A DNA stretch of 64,000 nucleotides, taken from Triops longicaudatus. Taxonomy: Eukaryota > Arthropoda > Branchiopoda > Notostraca > Triopsidae. The notes under the pieces are model-generated. The model was not told where the DNA came from and made no database searches. It was given only the letters and a program-made list of their open reading frames with translations. A program made the position numbers and the translations under genes. Location of the stretch: NCBI GenBank assembly GCA_022885665.1, contig JAGQDJ010000083.1, forward strand, positions 250,373 to 314,372. Reading direction: 5' to 3'. Every line of letters begins with the position of its first letter. The stretch's first letter is position 1. This document shows positions 13,383 to 27,900 of this stretch, one piece after another.

Positions 13383-14353
13383 AAGTTAGATTATTTAAAA
13401 ATTAGCTGTGCAGCGCACTGTATTTGCTAAAAACGTTTAATATGTTAAAAATACCGACCCAAGAAAATGGCCGATTACATACACGAAATAGGATAATAAA
13501 TAAATGTTCAGATAACCGGAACTGATTAGCGGATAGGACAATTAATTGTAGCTACAGCGGTTGTTCTTGACGCGATAACTGGCTTACACGCACTATATGT
13601 TACTTGAGGATTGCGCATGTAACGTACACTGCTCCCTCTAAGTTTTTTTTTTCCTGAGTAAATGCCTTCCTAACATTACGGTTAGAAGCCCTATTAGCTT
13701 TTTCTCTACCGCCGTTTTAACCATCAATAATTCCGGCAAGCCTTTCTCTGCGAATCGGCTTTCCGTCGTACATTAAAGGACAAATTACAGTGCGCAGTTC
13801 TTAAAGACAACATAATAATTAGCCAAGGAAGCAAGGCGAAAGCTCAATGAGAGTACAGCTAATTATACTCTTTTACTGATTCAGTCAGTGTTTGCAACTT
13901 GTGCAGTCGCTTTGTGTACCTCATGAAGTTGTACGTCACTTAAAAACAATGAGTTCTAACAAGTAGAGAATATAAACAAAATAAAATAAATCGGTTTTAA
14001 CAACATATTCGCATTCCTTATATTTTTTTCTTATATATATATAATTGCCTTTTTTACCATTAAGGCCACGGTGAAGCTAAAGCGATTACGACAAATTATA
14101 CAGGAAGCTTTTGTAGACGATTCTGCAAACAAAGCTGAATAATTTATCAAAGTTTTTCGAAGGTAAACTCAAGTTTTCGAAGTTTTTCTTCCACTTGGGT
14201 ACGCAATTTCGCTAAATTTTGTCGGAAAATGGTTGTGCTTAATTTTCAAAAATGAGTCAACATTTTGGCAAATTTTGTACTTCTTGCAAATTTGACTAAA
14301 TACTTAGCAAATAATTAGAAAATGCCGTAATATCACCAAAATCGGATGAGGCC

Positions 14354-14383
14354 TTTTTTTTTTTTTTTTTGGGGGGGGGGGGG
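14354..14383. repeat. T17-G13 homopolymer junction
   Basis: Seventeen T followed directly by thirteen G, an unusual low-complexity junction in otherwise ordinary AT-rich DNA. Confidence 0.9.
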
Positions 14384-14972
14384 CTCTAAGTCTTTCTACT
14401 CAAATTCGTTGTTCATTTTGCGAATTTCAATTATTCAATTTCAATCTTTCGAGATTTTCGTGTAAAAAATACCAAATGCGAAGCCTAGTGAAATCTGCAA
14501 GTTTTGTCTTTGTCATTTTTTTTAAATGCGCTCAATTTTAAAAGTTGCCAAAACACTATTCCGAAAACCGCACAAAGGCATTTACCATTGGAAACCAAAC
14601 TTTACTATCGAAAATCTTGGTTTATTTTTCAGCGGTGATTACGAAATAGTCCACAAAAAATCTCCCAATGTGACTCATAGCGTTGTAGGTTCACCGTGGG
14701 TTAAAATTTATTCGCAATATTATTTTATAAATAGGCTTTCCGTTTATCCGGTCTGGGATACGGTCACAAAAGGGACTTGACACCTGAGCTTCTATTGTAC
14801 TGTATTTCCATGAACTTTCTGAAGCGTGGAACACAAGATACGACGAAATTCGTACCGAGATTCGCAATTCGCAGTTCAAGTGCGGTGCAATGACATTTGG
14901 ATGTCGCCAAACTTGAGCTTGGCATTGGCATCTAGGAAAAGCCCTCGCTGACCATTTTGCAAGCCAAATACA

Positions 14973-15838
14973 CTAAGGCTGTGTTTCCATTGCCATCTAA
15001 ACCCGTGTTAAGGGGCAAAAGTAGCACGGATCAGTTAACACAACTGTTTCCACTAGGCAAAGTCGCGCTAATCATCATGCCAGCTAACTCCAATGCGTGA
15101 GGGTGGGGCATCATGTCAAAACAAATATTTACGACAAATAATTAACTTACTCTCTATTTATTCGTATACATTATTAGATGTGTACTGAAATGTGTTTCTT
15201 GGCGAAGAAGTTTCCGCCTCCGATGTGATGTTTAACATGATTATTGTTTTAAACACTTTCCTTTTATTATGTGAATTTCTTTATGCTTCTTTAGCTCTCC
15301 TTTTGAAGTTACATTTTACATTGTTTCTTGTTCCGCTACTTCAATGTCTGTGAACACAATGATGCAAAGAAAAAGTTTATGTCTATCGTTCCTCTAGATT
15401 ACTTAGTGCACCCTTTGTGTTGTGTTCTGTTGTGAGTCCTCTAACTTCTTTCATAATTTAAGTAATAAGTTATTTGAGAAATTATAGGAAACAAAAGAGA
15501 AGTCATAAGTCAAAAATGCTACAAAAAATAATTTTAAATAAATACATTATTCGTTTGTGAAGAACAGAAGGCTTTTTTTTTAGCTTACATCTGTTTATTT
15601 ATGGCAGAATACCATGCATTCACTATTTCCTTTCGCTAAAAAGGCCACTTGCTTACAAGTTTTCTTTTGTGATATGATTTCGTAGTGTGATAAAACAATG
15701 TACACGCTTAATCAACAGACGATATCAATTCTAAAACGATTCCTAATTTTGCATGCCAGTGGAAACGCATGTTGGATTTCCACGTGCTACGATTAGCACA
15801 ACAATAGGGTTACGTTAGCAATAGAAACACAACCTAAG
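14973..15838. mobile_element. Nonautonomous DNA transposon with 32-bp terminal inverted repeats
   Basis: The left terminus 14973-15004 (CTAAGGCTGTGTTTCCATTG...) and the reverse complement of 15807-15838 (CTTAGGTTGTGTTTCTATTG...) match at 25 of 32 positions without gaps. Subterminal motifs GTAGCACG, GTTTCCACT and G(C/T)GCTAATC also recur in inverted order near both ends. The 866-bp interior has no transposase frame. I could not define a target-site duplication and so do not assign a superfamily. Confidence 0.7.
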
Positions 15839-18800
15839 GGAGAAACGCGACACTGCGTAACCGATCTAATCAACAGGGAGAAAACAGACGCCCGCTATAA
15901 AGGTTCGACAACATAGCCTCTATTACAGGATATACAGTTTCCCCCTCGAACATGTGCCATTCTCGAAAGATGCAGAGTTGGGTCGGCAGATTGTAAGATA
16001 CATATACAGACTTTGAGACAACGAAGATCAGTTCCTCTACGTTCACCTCCCACTTGGAGATCCTAAAAACCCCGGAGGAGGCCCCGGCTGATAAAACCCA
16101 AACAGATAGTAACGGCCAGGCCGAAAGTGACCCGGGGAAGCAGAAAAAAAAACAGGTGTATAGAAACTTCAAGGAGCAGGTTTTTAGAACTGAACAGTTT
16201 GAGTGACTCCGGGTGGTCTTCTAACTGTGTGCGGCAACCGGAGTTGCACAAAGCACACATATACACAGGGTTCATTAAGAAGGGAAAAGAAGGCCCAAGG
16301 ATAAGAGCCAAAAAGAAAAGCACATAACTTGGTCAAAAATTTTCTAGTCCACCGGAAACGCAGTTTGGCATTATACCCCAAATGAGTGCGTTAGCAAGCT
16401 TTTTGACGGGCTGATGACGGGCTGAAGCATGGGCGCCGTTTTGCTCGACGAAAATGAACTCACAACTTTGTAAAAAAAAAAAGCTTTATACGACAAGAAA
16501 TACCGCACCTGTGTTCGCCTTGCTTGTCATTAGCAACTCATAACCTCTTTGCTTCCCAGGGACGCAAAATTATTTTTAGCAATTTTTAAAGAATTTCCCA
16601 TTATATGGAATCAAATTCCAACATGAACGAAATATTGCCACAGTTTCGCAGCACCCCATAGTTAGAACGTTGTTAGGCTTAAATTAACCCAGATTGCAGT
16701 TTGTACACCCAGTTACGACACACTGGTGTTCGACAGATTTTAGGATGTTAACATTCGTAAAGCGATCTTTGTAGTCCTTAGATTCATATGGCAACGTAGG
16801 GGGGCCGCAAAATAACTTTCGTTCGCCCAGATTTTCTCCATTAGAAACCGACACGCCACGTTGTCCATTACTTTGAGTAAGCCGGCGAATGCTTCGGTTC
16901 TTTCCGAACGAACGAGCTGTTTTCAAAAGTGAAAACAAAATCGAAAGTGAAGAAATAAAAAGTGAAAAATAAAGACAAAAAAGGCACGAACAAAGTAATA
17001 TTAGAAATAAAATGAAAGAGGAATTTTATGTCTACAAAATAAAGTAAGTAAAGCCAATACTGAGAAGAAATACGAAAAATTCACGACCAGAATACAAGAA
17101 AAGGAAATTAAATAAAACCGTGACAACAAGACAAAACACAAAACAAGAGTAACGTAGAATAGCGTGAAAAATAAATAAACAAAGGATAAAGAATATCAAC
17201 AAAAGTTAAAAAAAAATCCAGAGCTCCTTGGCTTTTTACCAAAGCATGCGTAAGCTATTTTTCTTCGCCCCACCGAAATGGCAAGTGCAAGTTATATTTA
17301 TACTTTCATTAATATGCAAAATTGCCGTTCGATCCAACAAACCTATACGAGCTTCTCCCTTGACTCATTTTCTTTTTACCTTGTTTTAATTAGCGCACCT
17401 TAAAACCTTTACAAGGTGCAGTCTTCGATCACAGCAGGGAAGCTTGCTGGGGTTGATATAGATGCTGGGGTTTCCCGAGTCTCTTTCTCCTTGACTCCTT
17501 GGCTAACGAGCTCACATTTTGCTTCCCAAACTCATTCGCCTTTAAGCTCAGACTCTTTGGGCCGAAAAGAAACAAATCCAATTCATACTTAAATGACTAG
17601 CTATTCTTAGCTCAGCTAAACAATTGACGTTCCCAATACTTTAAGAGCCAATCCATTTTCCAACACCCCCGAAAACGTCAAAGCGATACTGGACAGGGCG
17701 AAAAGGGGGAGGCTTTTGGCTGAGAATAGCAGAAAATCACTTTCTGAATTCCTAGCGCACAAATTTTCGAAAGAAATTGATTTTCCAAGACATGAGGAAA
17801 CAAAGAGGGGAAAATGTTTCGTGCGCGGGAGAATAACGAAATGTCTAGTTTCGTCTCTGGTTGAACTATCAGTAGATCCTCGGTGACTTGGATGACAACC
17901 ACCCACCCACCCACCGTCTTTTGTGACAATGGATCCGTCATGTTCTCGTGACGTATTGTACTGGTCACATTCTATAACCCGTGGGCAAAAGTTTGGTTAG
18001 AAATTCACGCTACAACAAGGCTGAATGATAAATTCGGGGACAGAAATACCGAAGATTTTACAGCAAGCTTCATTAACGGCTAACTGGTCACCTTCATTAC
18101 ACAGCAAGTCGCCATGCGAGAAACCATATGTATCATACCACGAGTTTCCCAATCCCACGCTTCAAGTCCTCATTTTCTCCCAGGTCGCCGTTGGGAACTT
18201 CCTTCGCTTGTGGAAAAGAACAACATGCCGCAACCGTTTTGTAACGACACATGCAAATGATCCTTAAAACTAGGTTTTGCTGCGACCACGCAAACCACAA
18301 ACAGCCATCTTTGACAAAAGGCTCAAGGATTGCGTCAGTTGGGTGAGTTGAACCTGATTGTAGCCCGAATTTTCCAGCCAACCCAGGTGTCATTTATCAT
18401 GACGCTTATTGGGATGATTGAAGCTTTCCTGGCAGGGCCAATCCATTATAAAAAAAGGAACAATGTGCACTTCACTCCAAAGAGGACTATAAAGGTACCT
18501 TGTAAAAAACATAACGTGGCCTCAATTCAATCTAATTCTTGTACTGGGCGTGGCCTCTGTAAGTAATACTTTCCATCACAATCTTTTGACGTTTCAAATC
18601 AAACTGGTTAAGGAGGTGGCGTGGGGGTGGAGGGGGAGAAGGGTGCGGAGTAAGGTTCTCTTCATCATTCTCGTTCAGCCTCTGTCGAGTCTTTTTCTGC
18701 TTTAAGGAGAGGTCCTATTGTTGGATATTTGTGCCTTGAAAAGCTTGACAGCTTTGCCTCTGAGCCCAAGGGACAAATTGCCATGAATCACGTCAGATTT

Positions 18801-20260
18801 CACACCTTGGAGCCAAAGTAGAGAGAACTACAACATCGGGTTGATGCAAGCAAGAGTCATAAACTATAACATCTGGCGGGTCGTTTTGAATGGAGACTTT
18901 CAAGCCCAAGGTTTTAATCAAATCATACTGTTATTGACCTACAGTCGCGTTTTTGATTCATGCCTAGACAATAAAAGCTGATTAAATGAGAAAAACGTAC
19001 TAACCACGAGTTTCCTCTCAGTTTTCGCCAAACTTTTGCATGCTCGTATCCTGCGGCTTTGTTGCTTTGCTACACTATTTATTTAGCACGTCAGTTGTTC
19101 GCTGGTCTAGTTAACTTTACAGTTAAGAGATTCTCCCCAAAGCACGGCATAAACAGAGCAAGTTATGACTGACGTCGGCTAACTGTCAGAAAACATGCAA
19201 TTCTACCGTTCTAGGACGTAAACTAGTCCGAAAAGCGTGAAATCTGCTTAACTGTTTTAACCTGCTAAATTATTTTTAGAGGTTGACTTCAGAAACAAAA
19301 TATGTCTGAAAACTGGTGTCAGTAAAGTTATGCTAAACAAAGCGGAGGATGCACGATTGAGCTTTTCCTAAAAGTAGTTCTTGCAAATCTGCAGTGGTTC
19401 CAAAAGTTTATCGAGTTTGTACTAAAAAAAAATGTAAAATAAAAAAATAAAAAAATATCGATAATATATCACTCACACGTAAGAAAAATAACTCTTAAAT
19501 TGTTAACATCGATTGAACGGTTTTGACAAAATCAACGTCGAGAACTCAAAGATTGAAGCCCTTCGATTCTGCCGAAAATCGAGCAGAAAATTACTGAACA
19601 GATTTTGTGAAAATATCTACTTTAAAAAAGATGGGTGTAAACAATCGAAGATTTGCTATCGATAAAGAATATCAGCAATATTTGACGGTCTTCATGAAAC
19701 AATTCTGACTTTCGCACCATTTCCACCGTTAATTTCCATAAGAATGGTTGGTAAGGCAATTTTTGAACAAATAATTTCTTGCAAATTTGTTCGGATAAGG
19801 TAGCAGCTAGTTAATACAAGCTTCTACTATATTTCAATTTTGTCTATTTCTGATTCCCAAATCTACGGTGTCGACAAATAACCCTCACGAATTTCGTCCG
19901 TTACGTGGAATGTAACATGGCCGTAGGTTACTGACTATAAGGTTATTGGGTACTCTACGCCTCAAAGTAACATAGCCTACATCACGATTTTGCTTTTAAT
20001 AAATATGCAATATATATATTTATTGTGCGTTTCATAGGCACGGTGCCTCACGCTTCAAAATGACTCGCGTGTAATAACGCGAAAAAATATGTACACATTT
20101 TTTTCAACGAAAACAAAAAGAGGAAAGATATGTGTGTCAAAAGGGTTCACGACTCCTGACAGGCTTTGTGCTTTGCGGTTAATCACTTAGGTGCTTCCTA
20201 TTTTGACTTTCCCCCTCATGCTCTTTCTTTAGAGTATTGTTTGAAAAATTTGTTCGCAGT
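15839..20260. other. Gene-poor sequence
   Basis: Short frames up to 100 codons without recognisable homology. Local features are a (CCCA)4 run at about 17899 and a G-rich stretch at 18613-18643. No RNA gene seen. Confidence 0.5.
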
Positions 20261-20263
20261 CCA

Positions 20264-20670
20264 AAAAACGGCCCGTTTGGCTGAGTCGTTAAGCACAAGT
20301 CGGAGACGTGGACATGTGTGCTCACATATTGTTGCTAACATCCTCTTACATAAAAAAAGCTAACGACTTTTCCCCTTTTTCATGTCCTTCTTCTCCCCTC
20401 ACACAACTTCCTCATCCTTACACCAACGCTACGCATGTCATCGAAACAGGAGGAGCTTTCCAGTTGCATAAGCAAACCAGCTCTGAGCGTCTCTCTTTCT
20501 TATTCACCACTTCATAACAATCGAGTTTATTACGGTAAATAGGATTGTGGTAGTCTCGGCACGCGGTGGTGAGCGCACTCACTCTTTGCGTCCCCCCACA
20601 CTACTTCTCTTCCTTGGGCTCCAAATTGGCTCCCATATTAGCCCTAAGCATCGGAGGTTGTGAGTGGGAC
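20264..20670 (+). repeat. tRNA-like, SINE-like motifs
   Basis: GTTTGGCTGAGTCGTTAAGC near 20275 and GCGGTGGTGAGCGCACTC near 20563 resemble pol III A-box regions of tRNA-derived SINEs. I see no convincing B box at the right spacing and no complete cloverleaf. This is a weak call for a decayed short element. Confidence 0.2.
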
Positions 20671-23600
20671 GTACTCGGACTGTTTACAAGTAAAGTATCG
20701 TAATGTAATAAAAGTGAGAAGCAAACAACGCCACATTTCCCCACGGATCACTCTAAATAGCTGGGAACCTTCTGTCTACAAGTTTACGCTAAAAACATCA
20801 AAAGCACACATTACGATCGATACAATAATCAGATTAGCTTTCTCTCCCGAACCGTCTCCCGCCCCTTTCAGTACCTTTTCTTTTTCCACCCCGAAGTTTT
20901 CCTCAAGGCTAGTAAACTGTCCCTAAAATAGACACTCGGCACCCTTTTTATAGTTCCAAGCCATTGTCGCACAGCAACTTCCTTCGCGTCCCAATGTTTA
21001 TTTCCCCATTCTTTTCACTCCTGGTGAGTCTCTAGATGGAGTCCTGCAATCATATATGTTAATTTACTGGTGCAAGTAAACCGTTTTCTTTTTCTTCTTT
21101 TACAACCGTACTGTCAGGGAAAAGACGGGCGAAAAGCCTAGCTCCCCACGAGAAAATCCAGCGAACGATGATTAGAACTCACCGCGAAAGCCACACTTCT
21201 ATAAAACCTCCATTCCCCTTTTGTTATCGTCCATCTCCGCGCGTTCTATCCAAATGAGGCGCCAAATGGGATGGCAAAATATGTATCTTGTCATAAAAAC
21301 GGCGAGAATCAGAGGAGGCGTGGCTCTTCAAGTGTGCTATCACGTAACATCTATCAAAAGTGAGAGGAAACAAAAAGGGACCTATCATGACCATTTTCAC
21401 AGCGGAGGCGCCCTTTTGATAAAGCTCCATGTTTTCTAGCCCTTATTTAGTCAAAAGACATAAATAACGACTGACTGCATTACAATAAATGAGGAACCTT
21501 TTCTTATGCAAAAATTGGAACCCGGTAACATACATAAGGAGAGTGTAAAACACCCCCTTCATTCCTAATAAATCGGTCGAAGAAGAAGTCCCAGATTCAC
21601 CAGTGTAAGGTGCAAAGGGAGGACCGTTTTCAACTCTTTTTCTCGTTTCAAACATAAAGCTCGGTTATAGAGGGTGTGAACTAGCTGCTCGGCGCCATAC
21701 CCGCGGACTCTGTTTTGCATAATAGGGCTTTCAGCATAGGTAATGACTTTCCAATAAACTGTCTTTAATAAAAAACACGGCGCAGAGGAATCGTTGAGGG
21801 AAACCACGAACCCTTGGATCCAATAAGCTGTGCAAACCAAGTAGTAACATCAAAAGCCACGTCATGACAGCCACAAAAACTTTTCGAGGAACATCGATTA
21901 ACTTTTTCATTAACACTTGCATCTCGCTTATAAACGTGCAGGGATCACATTTGCATCCCAAAATTTCAATATGCAACGTTTTAAAACCCTTTTAACGACT
22001 TGCAGCGGTTTTTGGAACTTTTTATTCAGCCGACTGTGTAAAGTAACAAACTTTTAAAGCCTATGTTTTGAAATAAAGACTTTGAGAGGGGAAACCTGGG
22101 CAATTTTCAAGGATCATTCTATCTGGGTGATCCGGAAGCCGGAACGTCAGGCAGAGCTCATTCCACAAGAAATCGTGGGATCAATCAAAGGTGTTGGAAT
22201 TACAGGTTTTGGCTATGAACTTCAAACTTGAGACTTAATGGCATCAAACTTCAGCTTGCAGTCACGAAACGAAAATAGTTCTCTGGATTGAGCTTGGTAA
22301 ACTTGATTACTCGGAACCTGATTACTGAACTGAGAAATCTTACTCTCTCGGACTGTAATGACGAGCTGGATGGTAAGAGTAGATTTACGTAGCTATCGTG
22401 TGCACTTCAAGAAACGTGTCCTCTTAGAACAGCTATGCTCAGCATTCTTTGGATTGATTGCCTATGATGCTCACTTTACTCGTTCCCTGTTAGGACTCTT
22501 ACCAGCAAAATATAGTAAAGGAAGTACTGATGACCTAAGCACTAAAAAAAAAGATTTCTTTTTTTTCAAAAAATAATATAAAATTTTAAAAATAAAACAA
22601 AAATAATATAAAATTAAAAAAAAATAATAAAAAAATAATATAACATTTAAAAAAATAAAACAAAAATAATAAAAAATACAATATCATAAGGAGAAAATTT
22701 AGTGGAGCGGATCCACTTTATAGGATTGACTAGCGCAAAGTCCATAAACTGCAAATTGGACCACCGTTCAATGCAAAGAAACTTATTATATACTTGTCTA
22801 TTTCACAGCAACGCCTTAACCTTTGCGTCGCGTATTTTTGATGTGGTCATGTACGTACTTAACCAGTCACATAATTCAACTAAATATTTACATATTGTGA
22901 GGATCAATACACAGGGCCCTGATCGTAAGTTTGACAGACCCATTTCAAACACAGTTTCAACCAACAGTAATCGATGGAAAAAAGAAGAGTCAAAAGGTTA
23001 ATTAGTCGAAATTCTTGCCAAGCTCGAAGCCAAAAAGAGAGATTCCCTCATTTCCCCTGCAGATGAAATGGAATGCAGAAAACTTCTCTCCAACAGATTA
23101 CGCTACAATGTTTAGAGTAGAGGGTCTCCTAGACAAGGGTCCTGGTATCAAGCACCATCATGAATGCATTAAAACGACGTCGAGTCCACCAGGTGTCTAG
23201 CATCCATTTTTATTATGAAGTCGACGAAAAGGCCAAAAAAAAGGTAGGGAGGAAAATTTACTCTACCTGTCCGTCCTTTCCTTTGGTCTGTTGTAAGCTT
23301 CCTCTTCACTTATCAACACCGACTGTGGGACATAAAAGAAGGCGAGATCAAAGCAAGGATATCATCTCCTCCCTGACTTTGAAATCGCGTACAAGACATT
23401 TCTCAAGTTCCCGTATGGCGTAGAAAAAATATCCTCCTCTCTTGGTTGCACGATCTTGATTCTCAAGAATCTATTCTACAGGTAATATTTTTCTCCGGTA
23501 AGGAACGGTAATCCCACCTACGGCAGCAGCAGTAGTTTTTATGCGCCGTCATCGTCTACTGATATTCCCAAATTTCCCAAGCTTCTGGCTTCATTTGCAT

Positions 23601-24839
23601 GAAGCTAGCGTCTCCAGTTTCTCCTACAAACAATACCGTTTCCAAACATCGCCAACGAACACTAACAGAAGAAATATATAGCATTGCGTAGCTCTTTAAC
23701 TGTAACAAAGCCTCGTGTAGCGATATTTTATGAAATATACGGAGCAAACAAGAAAATTTCTCGTTGTGAATTTCCTTTTTTCCGAACTGAAATGGCAATA
23801 GTCGAGGTAAAGAAGAAGCAATACCAGCTTACACCAACGTAAAAGCTGAGTTGTCGACGCTTTGCGTATTCTACACCGCATCAAAAACAGAAATTCGAGT
23901 CGGTAGTCGAAAAGAATTTAGGGAACTAGGATAAATGGCACCATTAACGTCAGGCAAGCTTAAGGGGTTGCTGCTGAGGCTGCAGCTGTTTTCTTACCCA
24001 AGAGCCCCCCTTTTCCGTCCCCTAAAATGATAACTCTGGCAACAAAAAGTTCAACCGGAATATTTTTGGGGACGTTCTTCTCATGTCCGAATCCTACTTC
24101 AGTATAACGGGAGTAGAAGCGAAAATTCCCATAACCAGTGAAAAGCGACAGGAGTAGCCGATTCCATTTTATCACCTTTTCTTCTTTACTTTAGAAAGAG
24201 TTGGGGAAGTGGGATCGAATATCGACAGCCGAATGCGTCATTTTCTTAAAGTTTTTTAAGCATATCCATAAAGGGTAAAAAAGCTTTTTTTCTTCTCTTA
24301 AAGTGTATACCTACTATATATTACAAGCCCTCTTATCGAGTCTCGTTTTAACCGGCTACCGTTTTAAGAATTTCTTAGGAAAGATTTTCTCCGTAATTCA
24401 GATTTTTTTTAATATTTGCAGAAAGTTAATACACGCAATAAATTAAGTTCACTCTATGCCAATTCCCCTTGATGGGAACAATATACAGGAAAATATAATA
24501 AAAATGTTCGAAAAAATACTATTTTCTGAAATTCTTTGTGACAGTATAACTATAGATTATAACACTCGAATGACACCATTAACACTATTTTCATTAACAT
24601 AAACAATAATTGTTCACAACTCGACAAATTTGTAAAACTTTACACTATAATAATATAATAATTCATAAAATTTAATAACTCAAAAATTTTCAGGATCATT
24701 TTCAAATATCAGTATCCTAGCAGGGTTGATTCGATTTTCTTGCTAACAAAAATTTTAGATTGAAATTGCTATTCAATCCTAAAAAAAGTCAGAAATACAA
24801 ATAAAAAAGTAATAAATAAATAAAAAATAATACATTAAG
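20671..24839. other. Gene-poor sequence with an A-rich imperfect repeat
   Basis: No supported gene. At 22568-22675 an A-rich unit containing AATATAA...AAATAAAACAAAAATAAT occurs twice with a period of about 62-66 bp. The remaining frames are short and unrecognised. Confidence 0.5.
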
Positions 24840-24930
24840 AAATACAGAAATAAAATAAATATATTTAAAATACACTAAAACATATGTTTGAAATATATTT
24901 GAAAATAAATATATTTTATTTCTGTATTTA
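24840..24930. repeat. AT-rich inverted repeat
   Basis: AAATACAGAAATAAAAT at 24840-24856 is answered by ATTTTATTTCTGTATTT at 24913-24929, enclosing an AT-rich loop. It could be a hairpin or the remnant of a small palindromic element. Confidence 0.75.
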
Positions 24931-27900
24931 TTATTAACTGGCTTTTCATTTCTACAGCCTTCAATCAGGCGTCACAACTACTGCATAAGAAGGCTTCAAC
25001 TATAGGCCACTTATGTTTTGAACATTCATTCGATAAGATTCATTGACTGGTAGGGCGCGTTAGCAGCCTGCTATTGCCATTGTGGGCATACCAGTCCACC
25101 GGGTACCCATAAGGTAAAATACCACATACTCGTACTTGGGAAGCCGGCTCGAGGCAGAGATGAAGGTAGTAAATCAAATTCAATTAAGATTGATCTTTTC
25201 TTAAGGGGAAGTTTCTCTCCCGGACGGAAACCATTGTTATCTTAAATAGACAATAAAGTGCTTTTGCCACATTGTCAGCGCTCTTCTAATGATTCAAGGG
25301 AAAATTTTGAATAGGGCAGACAGCATCAGGTTCCGAGGTGGGGTTAAACTTCAGAGGGGAAATGACATTTGGGTTGTGGGGGTGAGCTCAAGTTGATGTA
25401 TAAGAAAACCTTCGCTCTTTACAGAGTCAAGCACAGTTACTATGCAAATGGGTAAGTCAGGGCTACAGCCAAAGAAAAACGAGGGCTGCAGCTTCCCTTA
25501 ATGACTCAATTAAATGTGGAAGGCATGCTACAGAAGAATACAGAGGCAAGGGTACTAAAAAGAAGTTATCAAAACCGCTTGGGACTCGGATCAGCAGCGC
25601 AACAAGCACGAAAGGGGAGGGAAAATTTTCGGTTAGATTAGAGGAGCGATTACCGAGGCCAAAAGGAAAATAGCCGCAGACGTAGTGCAACCCTAGGCCT
25701 CTTTTTTTCTATATCAAAAGCAAATTACAAGTTACACGAAAGCAACAGGCAAAAGTAAAGCCAGCTCTAAGGAAAAGTTGGAGCAGTAATGAAAGAACAA
25801 GAAATTGAGGAGCAAGGATACAGAAAGTTTGTTTAGGAGACTTAACTTCGGACTTTCCCCGAAGACGGTAATTGGGTTATATGGTATACTAGTGATGTCA
25901 GCTGAAAAGAAAATTCTATTAGCAGTATGCTTAGCTTAAAGATAACTTGGATTGTTGGAGACACGAAAGCCTGGGGCTTTCTGCTATAACGCTCTACTAA
26001 CACTGTACATCTTGTTTTACGTTACCAAACTGAATTGTACGGTTTGTTGTCCAACAACTTGGCTGGGTTTAGATCTCGCCTGGCTTAGAGCAAAGGGACG
26101 CAGAGAGCAGAAGGGCTCAACACATCAATAAACGCGCTTTCTGAACAGCAAAATGTCATCAGACACAACGTGGCGTTTCCCATAACTGTTAAACTGCTAT
26201 TTCTCTCAAGTGAAATAGTAATGAGCTTGCATAACACAAAGACGAGCGCAGGAGATAATTAAGAAAACTCATTTCACAGCAACAATCACATTTTCTTTAT
26301 TGTAACGTAACGCTGGTAGATGCGCTTCGTTTCCTTGCTGTGTCATTTGGTATTTTAATTTCCGAGAAAATGATTGTAATCAGCTGCTATTGCGAACTAT
26401 GTCGCAAACTGCGTCTTAGCAGATAGGGAAATTCCGGTAAGTTGGAATTTCCTGCATGGCACTCTTGAGCACTTTCCGAGTCGGTTCGTATTTCGGACGC
26501 TAGGGTTGAGTAAGTGGAAACAATTGACCCAACTTTGCTTGACACACGCCTTACACAGCTTAATGAATTTAACGCGTAAGCATTAATCAAGATAGTATGG
26601 CCATTTAGGGCGAACAAACGGCTGCAAGTAAAAAGTCCTTCTGTTTTCCCAATTAATTCACAAGCTCAAGAATTGCCCCTTGAAAGATGATAAATGGCAT
26701 ACGTCAAAACTATTCAAGAAGATATGACGCCGTGTGGCCAGGAAAAGCTGGCAATAATTGCTTAGGGTAAAAAGAATAACACTATCAGACAAGGACCCTT
26801 CGTTCAAAAGCTGGAAGCTCTCATTTCACGGTACGTAGGCTCCCCAAATTAAAAATAGATTCAAAATGATGACAAGAAATATGCAGGAAAATGTTCCAGG
26901 ACGTAAACTTAAGGGTATCTCGAATGCATTTTTACACCTGGGGAAACCACTTTAAGCTAGAGAATCCTTTGAAAATTGGTTCGAAAATTAATAGCATGCC
27001 TCGCGTTAAACTTAACTCGACAGTAATTCTCCCGGGACGCGGATACTGTTACTGCCAACAGAACACGGTTGCGCCTTTTTTTTTTTTTGCCCGAGTATAA
27101 GGGATGTAACTTAGTGTCAAGTATGGGCAAAGTCGAGGCAGGCCGACCAAAGGTGTAATATGTCATAGCATATGGCACTCCAGGGAGGCCTTGCAAACGG
27201 CTCACATATCAAGCCTAATGTGGGCTCCGACACATATGCAGAAGTATATACAACCAACATACATAACAGCAATACAAGCCCCTTTTCCCTCTGTGTCAGC
27301 GTCCCTGCGTTATGCTGGAAATTCCAACTGTTCCCGTCACAACAAAAGAAAGTGTTGAAAAGATAAAAAGAGGCCCTTATTTTATTAAAAAAGCAAAAAC
27401 CCGAAAACATGACGGTGGCTGAGTCATGATCATTTTCTGTCTGTTGACAAGAATGTCTTCATTTACGGAGATACCCATCATCATAATTATTATTTCCGAC
27501 TCGACCACCACCTCACAACATTCGATTCAGCAAGATTCTTCCCCCCTTTGCAATAAAAATGACAATAAAGGCAGAACAAGCTGAATAGGGTTATGCTACC
27601 TTTCTGGCTATGCTATTACGCAAAGAGCAAGGGTGCAGTGAACCGAAGGTGATAATGGTGATGTGACGGATGCATAATCAAGAAACGAGGTCCTCCCCTA
27701 CTCATTTCCCCATTGTTGAACGAAAAGTACTTCCACACGGAGGAAGTTGAGTTTTATAAAAAATCACAGTGAATTACCGGACGTCAATAACGAATTCCCG
27801 GCATTAAGACCTATCGCTACCTGCCAGGCTAGATTCGCTAGGAAAGACAGGAAAATCATAAGTTTAAGTAAAACACGCGCAGTGAGGAAAGATTCAAGCC

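Noticed and set aside
18613..18643. G-rich run as a G-quadruplex
   Set aside because: Only three runs of three or more G are present; at best a weak two-tier structure.
20264..20350. tRNA gene
   Set aside because: The A-box-like motif lacks a matching B box, anticodon stem and acceptor stem.
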